Below, in pieces: positions 1-13,800 of a DNA stretch of 64,000 nt. The DNA lies in NCBI GenBank assembly GCA_958496175.1, contig OY292276.1, forward strand, positions 20,168,001 through 20,232,000, written 5' to 3'. This DNA comes from Sisyra terminalis (Eukaryota > Arthropoda > Insecta > Neuroptera > Sisyridae). Numbering within the stretch: position 1 is the first letter of the stretch; each line of letters starts with the position of its first letter. The position numbers and the translations under genes were made by a program. Under the pieces are notes generated by a model, which had not been told where the DNA came from, searched no databases, and saw only the letters and a list, made by a program, of their open reading frames with translations.

Positions 1-3000
1 AACAACCCTGAATTAAAAATATTAAAGATATCACAAATAAAGAAATTTCAAATATAAGAGAAAAAAATACATTCTTTCTGTGCATTGATTTATCAACCAA
101 ATGAAAATACTTATAAGTCAGTGTTTATGTTAAAAGCAATCTTTTAATTTTCAAAAACTAATACACGTAAGGACTATAACTACTTAAGGCCAGTATTTTC
201 ACATCTTAATAGTGACATTTATCAATCAGATAAAATTTGATCTGAAAGATAGTGAAAACATCCATATTTTCACCTAAGAAAAATGCCAAGTCTAGAACCT
301 GTTAAATTTTCCATCTTAAGGGTACCTACCTATTGTGTATTTTTCGAGGTCGTTAACAGTATTCTTCCCAAATGCTTAGCTTATATTACATACAGCTTTT
401 GCAACATTATCACCTACTTTACACCAATACAAAACAATTATTGTAGTATCGGTACAAAATTCAAAACAACAAAAAGAAACACTTACGAGAAAATATCCTT
501 TGTTGAAATGTGATTCTGGCAATGGACCGTACGATTGTTAATAAGATTATACTAAAAAAAGTATAATGAAAACAGGAATACAAACGTTTCGATGAAAAAA
601 AACCTGATATTTCATATGCACCAACTAAGATAATTGGTAAATTGCTTATTACTTAGATCAACTTCGTTTTATTGATCAACTTATTAAATTTGATCATAGG
701 TATATATTTTTTATAAATATTTCTAGATAGCTAAGAGCTTGTAAATAATTTTCGTCATTTTTATAATTTTCGTCATTTTAATAAGTTCCATATTATCCCA
801 AAATAAATTCAAACTATTTTTTTTAGCAATTTTTTACAATAACGAGGCTTCAATGACAGAGTTTTAAGAGAGGTTGTTTATGCCATACGTACTTCTATAT
901 GAAGAAAATTACACCAATTTTCTTATATTGAATAACTCAAATGTTTCTATTCGCTATTCGTTTCTAATTGAAATATCGTTTGGCTATGATCCTTACGCTC
1001 TTGTAAATAAACACGTTCCACAATCCCCACAATTGTCGAGCAAATACCATAAAAATTAAAACCAACACCTTAACCATTGAAAATAAGAGTTAAAAACCTC
1101 ATTATATTTTAAAATAAATTATTTGAAACAAATTTTTTAAATGGTTACATTTGATCAATCGTTAGTAGCAAAAAAGAAAGTATTGACTTTTATGATATTG
1201 CTTCCGAAAATTGGTAGGTATATGCTTTGTATTTCAACTTCATCGGCCGTTTTGATTATATATCTCCACTATTTGATGTGTAAATGAATGCGTTCGTCAT
1301 GTTTTCCTAATCAAATTAAATGCATCCTTTCGGTTTTCGTTTAAAATCGGATTTTTTTGGCTGATAGTCGTTATGACTTCTTCTGGATAACTGAAAACTT
1401 TTTAGAAAATAAAAATACTTGAAAATAGTATTAATATTAATTAAAAATATTTCAATTAGACTTAAAGAGTTCACAGGAAATTTAAAAAAAATAATGTCAC
1501 GACATACCATCCACACGATCCAAAGATTCAAGAAAAAAAATAGTGTTTAAAAAAGTTCTACTTTGATTTATTAACTGAAATAAATATTTGTGTCTACTTT
1601 TTCGACAGGCCTATTTCTTCAATTTAAAATTTAATTTGAATCATTTCTTGAATGTTTAACTTTTGAATTATTTTTTTTTGTTTGGGAAAATTTTATTTCT
1701 GTCTTATAAAACTAGATGGAGAGAAAAAAAATAGAAATAAGGAGTCGTTAATTTATGGAAGCTATTATTTATCATGTTTAATAAATTGGTGAAATGTTAG
1801 TCAACTAATTGAATTATTATTTTTCTTCTTAATTGCCGAACATAACTAAGCGAGACGACGTTCTGGTACTAGCATTTGAATATTAGATAAAATCGACAAA
1901 TATATCTTTTTGTATTTGGTGTTCCTTTTTCAACGAATTCGATCAAACATTCTTGCATGTGGATGTCAGTTAGTCGAAAAGAGAGAAGAACTGTTGAAAT
2001 ATACAAGACGAGTGTGTACTATATTTAAAGTATAGCTCTTGTATGAGAGCTATTTATATTTGAGAGTCAGATCTCATCCTGTTAACAACGACGAGCAGAA
2101 CCCGACTAATTAACGAAGGAGGCGGACAATATTCTTTATTAGTGTCTCATGATTAGTGTTGTCGCATTCTACAATATACATAGAAGCTGTTTACTTTTGC
2201 CTTCCTCATTTAAATATTGCATACTTTTCACGTTGCATCTCCTTCGTTTCTCATTCTGCTGGACGGTGCCACTTTATTTATTATTAAAAAAAAATCCAGC
2301 TAACTCTACAACTCGTATTCATTCGACCATGTGTACAACGAATCCAGTCGATGGAAATTTCTTTTTCATCAATTCTGCTATGTATTACTTCAAAAATCAA
2401 AATTCTTAGTTTATTACACGCTGTACAAACGAAACGTGATTTTAAGAGAAAATCTACTGCGTGTAGCTTTATCTTAATTATTTATATTTTTGTTTTATTA
2501 AACCCTAAAATATTCCAGCATTGTTCTTTCATAATGGATGTTATAAGAACAGTATTCCTAGCTACCCGCATCTTTTAGTATCTCTATCGCAGTTTAAGCT
2601 ACGATAATCACCAAACATCATTAAACTTTATCTCATTATTTTCTATTTATCGTCTGTACACAAGAGAAAATTAATTTCACGTTTATCTTATTTTTAAGTT
2701 AAACAACTACTATCAAACGCATCTTTGATTTATGTTCAGCATTTATTAACTGAAGAGCTTTTTTTCAATTTGGTAAATCTAATATTTTAATTTAATCAAA
2801 AGAAACAATTTTATACCAATTAAGTGCATGTAGTACCGGTTACTATATCAGGTGTAGGTACAAACTAACTTTTAGTTTTTACTGAAGTATATCTAAAATT
2901 GACTATAAAAGTAATACATAGAAGGTGTTTTTAAAATATTTTATACTCATGAAAGGAAATCATACTTACTTGTTACAGCTAAGTCTGCTTTTTTTGCAAA

Positions 3001-3027
3001 GTTGACTTTGGTTTAAACTAAAGTTAA

Positions 3028-3280
3028 TATATCGCACCCTTGCGAATAAAATGACGCAACTCAAAATTTTTATTTTTTCAGAAATCGCCTCAACCTTATA
3101 AAACCATTTTTTGACTTATGGAGCTTTACTTTTTTTCACCTTCCCCAAACAAGTCAATTAATAAGTGAAGTTTATGCACTTTTACTGGCTGATAAGTATT
3201 TATTTAAGAAATCATGTTGTACTGTTAACCCTTAAATTTGACCATTTTTGAGTTGTCACTTTATTCACAAGGGTGCAATA
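3028..3280. mobile_element. TTAA-flanked inverted-repeat element (piggyBac-type MITE candidate)
   Basis: The ends are imperfect inverted repeats of about 35-40 bases (left with GCACCCTTGCGAATAAAATG, right complement with GCACCCTTGTGAATAAAGTG), directly flanked by TTAA at 3024-3027 and 3281-3284. TTAA duplication is the piggyBac signature. There is no coding capacity. Confidence 0.75.
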
Positions 3281-4639
3281 TTAACTAAAGCCTGCGAAAA
3301 AAGTTTATAGTATTCATTGTCTCTTCCATTTTGAACTTTGAATAAAAACTCTGGTTAAAGTTGATTAGATTTTGCACAACCACTTGCACAAAGTTGACAT
3401 TTTAAACTCAAAAACCGAAGTTAAAGTTGATGATTTTCTTAAGACAATTTGTAATAATTAAACATTTTCAGTTATAATAAAGGAAAACTAAAAAAAATAT
3501 TTAGGAAAAAAGTTTGATATTGGTAATTTCTGGCTCACTTTGTAATAAGTATTCGTAGAATTGTATTCCGTACGTGTATGAAATATAGATTTGATGATGC
3601 AGCTTTTAAGTCATATACTGGTTATTTAGCCACTGTAATTTGAAGATACATACTCGTAAACTACCATGAAAATTTCGAAGAAATTCAATGATATCCAAAT
3701 AAATTTTGCTCAAAGTAGGAGGATTCAAAGAATGCTTTAAACTCGTTTAGCAGATTTTGCTAAAACCCGGAGTGTGGCAATAACATATCGACAATCATGT
3801 GTTTAAAAGCATTACATAGAAGAATAAAATGCAAATTTTTGACAAGAAAGTTGAAATTAACGAAGTTTAATTGCAAATTTTATAAATGTTTGACCTTTTC
3901 TTTTCGTGAAAAACCAATATTTTTTTAAAAATGCAATTAAACAGTTGAGGAACTGAAAATGAAAACAAAGTTCCAAAGGTTATTTGTTGAACAGATGAAA
4001 TTTGGTTTACTTATTACCGAAAAAAAAAAACGAAGGAAAATGTGTAATTTTTTTCCAATGATAGTCGTTGGGAACATTATATTTTACCAAGCATATGTAA
4101 CTAATGGGTTTTCTATCTATTTGCTTTTTGCAAAGCGATAGATATTCCATATTATTAAATCGTTAATTGGACGAATATTTGATGAAATGGGAAACGTATA
4201 AATTGTTAAGGAAGGATATTACGGCAGAGACAGACTTCAATCAAATGGGAAAATTCTTGTGATCTAACTACAAAACTCCATGTGCATTGTATAGCTCGCG
4301 GCATTTTTATTTGTACTTATAGGGACAATATAACGTTATTATTGCGTCGCAGCTTTTAAACTCTCAATAATAATAAAGAAACCACTATATCAATTCAATT
4401 CTACCCTCTTTCTTTATAATCATTTGCGTATAAGCGTATTATGTTCTACTTAATATGTGAATATTGAAAAATAGTATGTAAAATACGCCCCGAAATGAAC
4501 TGCAAAAATGATGGGCTTTGTAATAATATGATTCGTTTATTTGATGGGATTATTCGCAAATGTCGTCTATTAGTATGATTGTAACTTAATATGTGAGAAA
4601 GTACATTTTTTCATTTTCATTACTTTATTCAATTGATTG

Positions 4640-4668
4640 AGTGTGTGTGTGTGTGTGTGTGTGTGTAT
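4640..4668 (+). repeat. (GT)n microsatellite
   Basis: An uninterrupted GT run of about 13 units lies about 80 bp before the pan exon at 4747. Confidence 0.9.
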
Positions 4669-4746
4669 AGATACAACGCCTAGCTTCAAAATAGTTATCA
4701 ATAATTAAGTTTTAATTAGTTAGTTTATTTCGTTTTAAATTTACAG

Positions 4747-4831
4747 GTTTAACGAGGCAGTCAATCTACCCCTTTAGTGGACAGTATACATATCCAATAT
4801 TGAGTCCAGAAATATCACAAGTAGCATCATG
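4747..4831 (+). CDS. pan: pan middle exon ([10 protein letters not shown]... region)
   Basis: The exon runs from a ttacag acceptor to an atg|gtgagt donor. It encodes a stretch beginning [17 protein letters not shown] and ending in QVASW, with the Trp codon split across the intron. This matches the central proline/serine-rich part of fly Pangolin between the Armadillo-binding domain and the HMG box. The first codon (Gly) is completed from an exon outside the window. Confidence 0.88.
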
Positions 4832-7800
4832 GTGAGTATTACAATTTTCTTTTACCAAATTTGAATTTAAAAAAAATCCGCAACAATAATTTAATATACA
4901 AAGAGTTAGTGAACATTTTTATACTGCAATTATTTCCGCCACCTGTTATTAGGTTTATTAATTAGCAACTCTATGCGTTTTTCTTCAGCTTTACAATTAA
5001 TTACAAACTTCATTAATTTTAATAATGTTCTACTAAGTAATTTATCATCTGATGAAAAAAAATTAAATTGGCATTAGTACTAAATGATAACGCAACGTGA
5101 AGAAAATAATTGTATAGAAAGAAAATTGTCTATGGCATGATATAAGTATCTAAATAAAAAAGAAAAACGTAGTACATCGAAATCGTTTAGCGTACATTGT
5201 TAACGTGGCGATAAAAATGCATCATTACACACCATCTTCCATTATTCTTTTCAATCTTTTATCGGATTTCGTTTTGCTACCCTACAAAATTGTGTTATCC
5301 CATTTCATTCTTCCTTTGAATTCAGCCAAATGCATTGTCACGATAGATGGATTCAAATGTGACATCGTCACTTTGACTGGTCGATTGCGTTTACTTCATC
5401 CGTAGGATTAAGTGGCCTAAGCAGGAAATAAGATGATTGTTATAGGTTAAAGGCTATTTAGCAAATCATCAGAATGTTTAGATCATTTTATCCGCGTTTT
5501 ACTTTTCCTGAAAAAAAAAGAGAAGAAAATGTCTTGATTGTAGTTGAATGAATAGGACAATAACGTAAGTAAGTAATGAAGGCTTAATTTAACTAGGCCA
5601 AGCGGAAAATTGCATGTAAATAGTTTATTGATTTTCGGAGTAATGTTTTCATTGAAATTATTTATTAATTAGGCACACACCCAGCTATTACCCGATCTCA
5701 ACGGCACCCACCGGCTTCAGGAACCATCCGTACCCCCCATCGTTACCAATTCCTAGCACAAGTTTACCAAGGTAATTATCAATTCTGTTTTTAATATTAT
5801 AGTACAATACAAATAATGTATAATAGAAATACTTGGATATGATTTTGAGGTGTCGATTTAATCTAATGTAATGTGACTTTATCACATTGCGCTTAATCAG
5901 CACAAATATTTTTGATGCTTCACCCGATTTAAATCAAAGTATTTTGTTGAACATGTGTTTTTATTTTTATAATCGTTGGATTAAGTTTTTAAGTAGATAT
6001 GCATCATGTGTGATTTCACTAATGTTATTTTGTTCTATCAGTGACTTTTATAGGTTTTCACCTGGACTTATGCCTCCCCATCCGGGGCTCTCACCTCATT
6101 CCCACCCCTTGGCGTCACATCCGGCCATTGTAACGCCAGGTCCTAAACAGGAGCTTCCACATAGCACGGATCCCAACCATAGGTATGGCAGGTAAGCAAA
6201 TCAAAGGTTTTTTAATTCTTTCATAGATTTAAACGTTCTCTATCCCATAAGAATTTGAAATTAAAGTTGATAATGCTGAAAATTACCTCAGTTTTTCGAA
6301 ACAAATCCTTCGGTTTTTAAATTGACAGAAAATGACAAATTTTTACGCAGCTTTATAAATTTTTATACTAATACTATAAGCAAAAAATAGTTGATTCCTA
6401 TAACAATAGCGACACTTTTTGATTGTAAGACTTTGACGGAAATATCCATTACTTTTTGATGAAATAACTTTATTTCGCATATCTTAGAATTGAGAGTACT
6501 GAAATTTAATAGTTAGGTTTGATATCAATATAATAGTGGGCAAATATGTATAATGTTGATAAAAACAGAGACCCTAGATTGTAAACATATACGTGTGAAT
6601 GAAAACCTTATATCCATAATTATCACTGTCTCAAATTTGAACTAACTGACTAAAGTCGTTGTCATTTCTTTAACTGCCATTTTTTCAACTGTAATTTCAA
6701 TTTTATTCAATTGCCAATATTCACCAATTTTCAGTTGTGTCAGTGTTAGGTTGTGAATGGCTCACGAGTATTTACTAATACCATTGAAATGTCCACCTTG
6801 TATTTTGATTGAAATCCTCTGATCCAAATTTTGATTTTTCATTAAACTGTTCTAGAAATCAGTCGTTAAATTACTTTCAATCATGTATAATAAGAAATAT
6901 TAATTTTCATTAGGTTCCGAGATATTTACAACCAAAGAAAATTTTAACACATAGGATATGTTCAATATATATTATCTTATTTGCATTGAAGCAATGAACA
7001 GGCGTTAGCTTTGAAAACAAGTTAATATTTCTAATGAAATATAGCAAAATATTTACTTCTTCTAAGGATCTTCAAGGAAGTAATGTGGTTTAAAGGTCAA
7101 ATTCTTATAGCAAAATCACATCCTTACTACTATTTTTTTTATTACCAACTTTTTACTACCAACATATTACCAACTAAGAAATAATACCATCAATATTGAA
7201 AAATACAAGTAAAATCTTTCATCAATTTTTTTTTATTTACGTGAAGCTAATAACCCAAGAAATTGACTAACTTACTCATTTTAGCAATATGTTTTTTTTA
7301 AATTTAAGGATTATGGAAAATATGTTTTGAGTTAATCTATTGTGAATTAAAAAAGATTGGAAAAGTTGATATTTTATTATGTGAAATTATGTATGTCAGG
7401 TGCACGTTTGTGAAATGATAAATGGCTGTAAATATGAAAAAGGATAATCAAAATGCATCGAGAGGATTTTTCGCATTCATGAGCATACCAATATAAATTT
7501 TTCAATGGAAAATTTTATGTGAAATGGTTATTTAAAATATTTTTCAAACGAAAATGCTTATGAAGTTTATTCTCATATTATATGTTAGGGAATCTGTTCT
7601 CGATTGGTTATTTCAATACCGAGTATGTTTGGACTGCACATGAAATCGAATCTTTATTAAATTTATCCTAAGGGGTCCAGTGAACGTCGACGAAATACTC
7701 GGCCAACCCTTCGCAGTCGAAAAACAAATTTTATTTCAAAGAGGAAAACTACACACATATACATAAGCATATGTACGATATGTAGGTACCTACATCTGTA

Positions 7801-10800
7801 TACACCTAAAATATATAGCATACTTTTTCAACGCTTGAAGAGGCCTCTCGGTTCCCCTTCTCGAAAGCTCCGTACTTCTCCATCCATTGCTCCTTTTCAC
7901 AATGGAAAAGCTCATACGAGTTCATGATTTTCTTTCCCATTCTTCTATAGTTATATCGAAATGTGATCTTTCTTTTCATTTGAAACGAAAATTGGATATA
8001 GAACGTTACTTATGTATGTAGATCGATGTGTGTACATATATGTGTCCTCTTAGACCAGGACGAGGACAACGGTGCTGCTGACATGTGGAACGTTGGGCCA
8101 CTCATACGATAACTCGTTTGCAGTTGCTTAGCAACCAAATGTATCCTACCCTGAAAACTGACCAATCGAATTTCGAGAGAAAATGCCACCCCCATTCTTA
8201 TGCTTGTTTTGTGGAAACTTGTTTTCGATTATATTTTCTCGTGCGCGTATAGGCGTAGCTCCGCTTCACATATTCTAGCAAATTAACTTTTTAATTAAAA
8301 ATGCCTCGATTAATCATAAGATCATAAGCTTTCTCTCACTCAATAGATTAGGTATTCATAATCTCTTTGGCAATTATCACATTTTATTAAGATTCAAAAC
8401 CCACAAACTTACAATTTAATCCACAACAGTCTTCTACACATATGTACCTACCACCTACTAAATATGAATATTCTATTAAAATAAAATTAAAAAATTTAAA
8501 TTTCAAATTTTCAAAACTTTTTATTCATTTAGTCCGTCTATAGTAGAACAATAATACTTTTGATTTAATTTTAAATTTCTAGGCTATCCTTTACACTACA
8601 TACTGTTCAAGATCAATCGAAAGCTTATTTAAATCTATCACGATAACTTACAGAAAGAAATAATTCAGTTATTTTATTTGCTTTCTAAATTTAGTTCATT
8701 TTGTAAAGTTAAGGTAATTCCAAGTTTTGAAAAGTTTTAGTCAGAGAATAAACTTTCTTAATTTGACCGACCAAGTTGTTAAAGGCGAAATTTAACCTCT
8801 TTGAAAATGTTCATTTATTCTTTTATACTTTAAACAGAAATCCTTATATTGATGATTCTATACCCCGTTTATTTTTAACCCATTCATGAACATAAAAGCT
8901 TTATTTTTTATTTTTTTTAAATAGGGAAGAGTTCTTATAAAAACGGCCAATATATTTGAAATTTTTCATTTGGTCATAGTGTCATTAAAATGTATAACAA
9001 TTTTAAAGATTTCACTAAAGAGTTAAAGGGGAAACACTTGATTGTCCTTGCTTTTTAAAAAATATACTCTGAAAAGAAATAAGACCTAGGGTAAATACTA
9101 CACACCTCTTATTTACTTATACTTCCGAAAAATGAAAGCAGTTTAAAATTATTGTTTTAAGCAAATAATCCTTATACAAAGACCCTGTTTTCGGTCGATT
9201 ATTGTGGTTATTACATTCCAATTAACAATTGGCTCACCCAGATGGAAATCTAATTTAGTGTATATTTTGTACGAAATTTGTAATTCTGTTGCCTTACAAC
9301 AAAAATATGTTTCTATTGATGGAGAAAATACGCAAATGATCGATATAAATCGTTAGATGAAACTTTATAAAGTAGATAATTGTTTATATACTTAATCTCG
9401 TTTCAATTTTTGTTTATATAAAAGTATATTGTCAATAAATGTTTCAAACGTCAATATGACTAAATATATTATCATTTACACCTAATTCTGTTTTTACACG
9501 ACAGATACGTTCCCGTAGAATTCGTGTAAAAAAAATTCGTGTAAAAAAAGACATTGAACTTATGATAAATCAGACGATTGGTTCCGCATCTAAAAAAACA
9601 CTCCAAAAATAATACAAAAAACACATGAAAACTGTTGTTTTATTCATATAGTTTTCATATAGTTTTCATAAGAAGTACTTACTTAATGTTTTTCACAAAT
9701 CACAATACATATACAATCAGCAGTCGTCGGTAAATTTGCAAACTTACAGATGAGAGTGAAGCCAACTATAAATCAAATGTCAATAGCGCAGTGCTGAATT
9801 GCTGATGCAGTGTTGCCACAGATTAAAAATCAAATCGTCCGATGTTCAGCGTTATACTTCTGTACGCAACCAGCTAAAGATACACTGTTATCTCAAAGAA
9901 GAATACGTATATGTACTGTAATATTTTTTTTTATTCGTGTTAAATCAAAACGATTCGTGTAAAATGAGAATAATTTTTTTTTAATTCGTGTTAATTCAAA
10001 TTCGTGTAAAAAAAGTTCGTGTAAAAACAGAATTAGGTGTATTTATTTAAAAAAAATAGTTATGGTGTATATCTATCGTATAAGCTTTTGTCGCTAGTTC
10101 TATACTATTCCAACTGTTTTCTATAAGTTTGTATCTGAAACAATGATTGTTTCCATCAAAGCATTAATAATTAAACTTTAGCCAAAAAAAATACCATTTT
10201 GCATTACTTATTCTTTATTGAAAAACACTAATAAGCTCTAAAAATATTTCAACTTTCAATGTTAAGAACCAGTAGGTAGTAAGTTTTTCTTGGGCTAATG
10301 TTTAATTCTGGTTAAACAATGTTTTTGTTTTCCATTTATAGTATCTATTCCTATGTGTTGTTAATAATAATACTAGTATGTTCAAAACTTAATGACATAA
10401 ATTTGATAAAAGTTAATTAATTTAATTTTCTATTTTAATCTTATTTGAGTTTAAGGCCATATTACATTAACGCTGTGATACTAACTTCAAACTTTAGGTA
10501 AAAGTAAAGTGTAAAGTACTACAAGTCCGTATTTACAATGCTAGTTGAAAATCAAATTTTATAAAAATTGGCATAATGAATTAATAGTGAAACTTATAGT
10601 CCCATTAAGCTTTGGTCATAAATCATCTGAAAGTTTTACCAAACCCACCAAGAATAAACGAAGTTTTTTAAACGCAAGCATCGGAGGCGGGTAGTGAGGA
10701 ATTATTATTAGGGCACAGGTATACTTTAGGTCGGTACAATCTAGCGACGTTTCATTCTCTGTATTGTTGTTAATTCAATTTTTGAATAAGAAAATGAGAC

Positions 10801-13800
10801 GATACCAAAATGTCCCGGTCTAGTATATACTTGTGGCCTTTTTAGTCCTAGTCACTATATATTTTTTCTTTGTTGAAGTTTTTGACTTTAAAATTCTTTT
10901 GGTCACTAATCGCACGGTAATTAACTTCGTTGAATTGTTCTTGTTTTTGTTACGAATGTTAGCTAATTTAGATCATGAGTTTTCAATTCATTGTTTTTAG
11001 CATAATTTTGACTAAAATTTGATTAAAATCTGGAAATTTTCGGCTCCGGTAAGGGTCAGCTGCTTTAAATCTAAGCTTTGGCCAAACTTGCAACGATTGT
11101 AACCAAATTATTTATAACCAATAATAAATACTTAATAAATTGTACTTTAATGAAAATCCGACCAAAATCCGTTTATGTTTAGCTTCCATTAGATACTTAA
11201 AATATGGTTTATTCTTAATTCTTGTCGTAATTTCATATGCTCCTTATAAACTTATATATACTTGATCATAAATACTTTCTTTACTTGCTGATTAACTTGT
11301 AAAAATGACCTGGAATGTCGTGGAAAAAATATGTTATATTTTCCCTAGAATTTATGAAAAAAACTATATAAAACGGATTTTGTATAGTTTTGACCACTTT
11401 TGGATTTGGCCTCCTAGGACTTCCCTTAAAATTCGGCAGACATGAAACTTCTAGAACTTCCGGTTGCAAATGCAAGTCCAAATTTTCCGCTAAAACTCTA
11501 TGAGATTCCGGAAAGATGGAACATTTAAGTTCTCTGAAGAAGATGCAACAATTTTGTAAAATAGAACGAATAATTCTGAAGAATTTTAGTAATCATTCTG
11601 AAACATTATGGCTTTTAAATAAGCACAATTTTTCCGAACAACCTAATTTATATAAAGATATGTATCTTTCAAGATATATATCACCCCTTTGGATTTTTTG
11701 CATCTTTAAAGCTTAAACTAAAACTGACGTTGAGAAAGTTTGTTAGAAAAATTAGGAAATTCTTCTAGAAAGCCATAGATTTTCTTAGAATTGTTGGCAT
11801 TGAATTGTTGGCTGTTAATTGTTTCTTTTAATGATCAAAGCTGATTAAAGCTTTTAATGCTTACTCACATTAAATATAACTTTCATCTCTAACTTGGAAA
11901 AAAATTAAATCAATTATGTTGTTTTCTGTAATGTATTAATTTTACCATGAGAGTGTTACGGAAAAACTATTTCATAATGAAAAAAATAACAATCCTTTTT
12001 AGCGTAGAAATTTATAAAGATTTAATATTTCACCAATATGAAAAAGAAGCTTTAACATCATTCCTTTAATATTGGTATTGCTGATTAGTATCGGACAAAA
12101 ACTATTTATAGCCATTCCAACTTTATTGAACTGAATTTCTATATATCCTTAATCCCTGATTATTAAATATTATATTTGAGTAATAATTCAATGTTTACAG
12201 TTTTAAATATTGAAATGTTTGTAAAATTACGTAAATTCTTAATACGTTATAAAAGCTTAACAATTAGTGTAAAACAAACATTTAATTATATTTGTTAATA
12301 ACTAAAATAATATTAATATTGAAAGATAATTTAACCGTTTTATAACAGAATGCATAATTTAAATAAAACCCTAGAAAATGATTAAGTGCATATAAAATAT
12401 TTGTCGAGTGTTGATATAAAGTGTAGCAGTTAATTGCAAAATTGCGTGTTTGTTCTGGCGATAATCGCATATGTATGTTATGCTGTGGTCAGTTGCAAGT
12501 CCATGTTCTGTCTTATTTATGTCTCAACATCTAAACGAACAACTTTGTATCGCCCTATAATAACAAAACGCATTCATCCATTCTGTTTCCTTTTATTAAC
12601 CGTGGAAGATTTTTTTCCATAATATTTTCTATCTATAGAGAAGCCACACTTACACAATATTATCATATTAATTCATATTAATTACATGTAGCTCATTTGC
12701 CGACATTCTGAGAGTAAATTATGTAAACTTCACAAAGATCTTATCCCCAAGTCTCTGATAAGAGCCTTGTAATTATTTGATGCAAGTGGCGCACTTTAAT
12801 ACAAATAGAGATAGCCGAGATTATTTAATGCGAGGCAAGTTTTACTTTTTTATCAACATTTCACACTACAACATCAAAGGTTTATTAAATTAATTATTTT
12901 TTACTTAAGTTTATTTACTTTATGTTCTCATAAATACTTACGAAAAAGTTTTAACCAAATATTTCCTCTCATAATACTTGTAAATTTATTGCTCGTTTTG
13001 ATTTACACCACTTCAAACTATTCTAAATTTTACTTATCGTTGAACGGAAAAAAAGCTGAATATTTTTTTTTTTTAAAATAACCCAACTTATTAGTCAACT
13101 CTAAAGATCAAGTTATGCTTATCGTGACAAAGTAGGATAAAAGGCTCTATACAACTGCAGTTTTCAAGTGCATCCTCTTAATGAAGTCTCCGAGATTAAT
13201 AGTAAAACTTGTGCAGGGAAATTCTTTTGTTCTACCAATGGAAATTAGCAATTATAGTGTGTTTTTTTCATTATTTTCCACATTTTAATGAGAATTCATT
13301 AAATTTTTTATATTCTTAAGGATTGAATTGTTAGTTGCATTGTTAGTTGAGCTAGGTTATATATGATTTTTTTATTTTATTTTTTTTATGATAAAAAAGG
13401 CGCGGAAAGTGTTCCCCTTTAATAAACTTCCGATATTTATTCTTTTTTAACAATTTTTTTGCTGCCATATGCTATATTAAAAAAAAGGAAACGGGAAACG
13501 AAAGAGTCAATCGTTTCTGCAATTATAATTGCATATATTTAAATATTTGCGATTAAGATAGTTTGAGTGTATTTTTAAGTGCTGTCGTTGAACAAGCTTG
13601 GAATAAGGAAGTGAAAGCTTAGAAAAAGCTTGTTATTATAGCGATAGTTCACCCCCTATGTATGAGCAGTTGAAGTAGACTGTACGTCTAAAAACGGGAA
13701 TCTATATACACCAACATATTGGGTGTACTGAATATTTGCCGTCTCTCGAATATTGTGGGACTGAATTTGCCGACGGCGTTATTTTTCGTCCGTCGGTTGG

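Larger units (their letters stand above)
1..4746 (+). other. pan intron (no coding exon seen)
   Basis: A+T-rich sequence upstream of the first visible pan exon. It holds the TTAA-flanked element and the GT microsatellite. Small open frames here have no family signal. A slightly G+C-richer patch near 2080-2130 follows a TATA-like stretch and an AGCTCT/AGAGCT hairpin (about 2034-2051), which could be regulatory. Confidence 0.6.
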
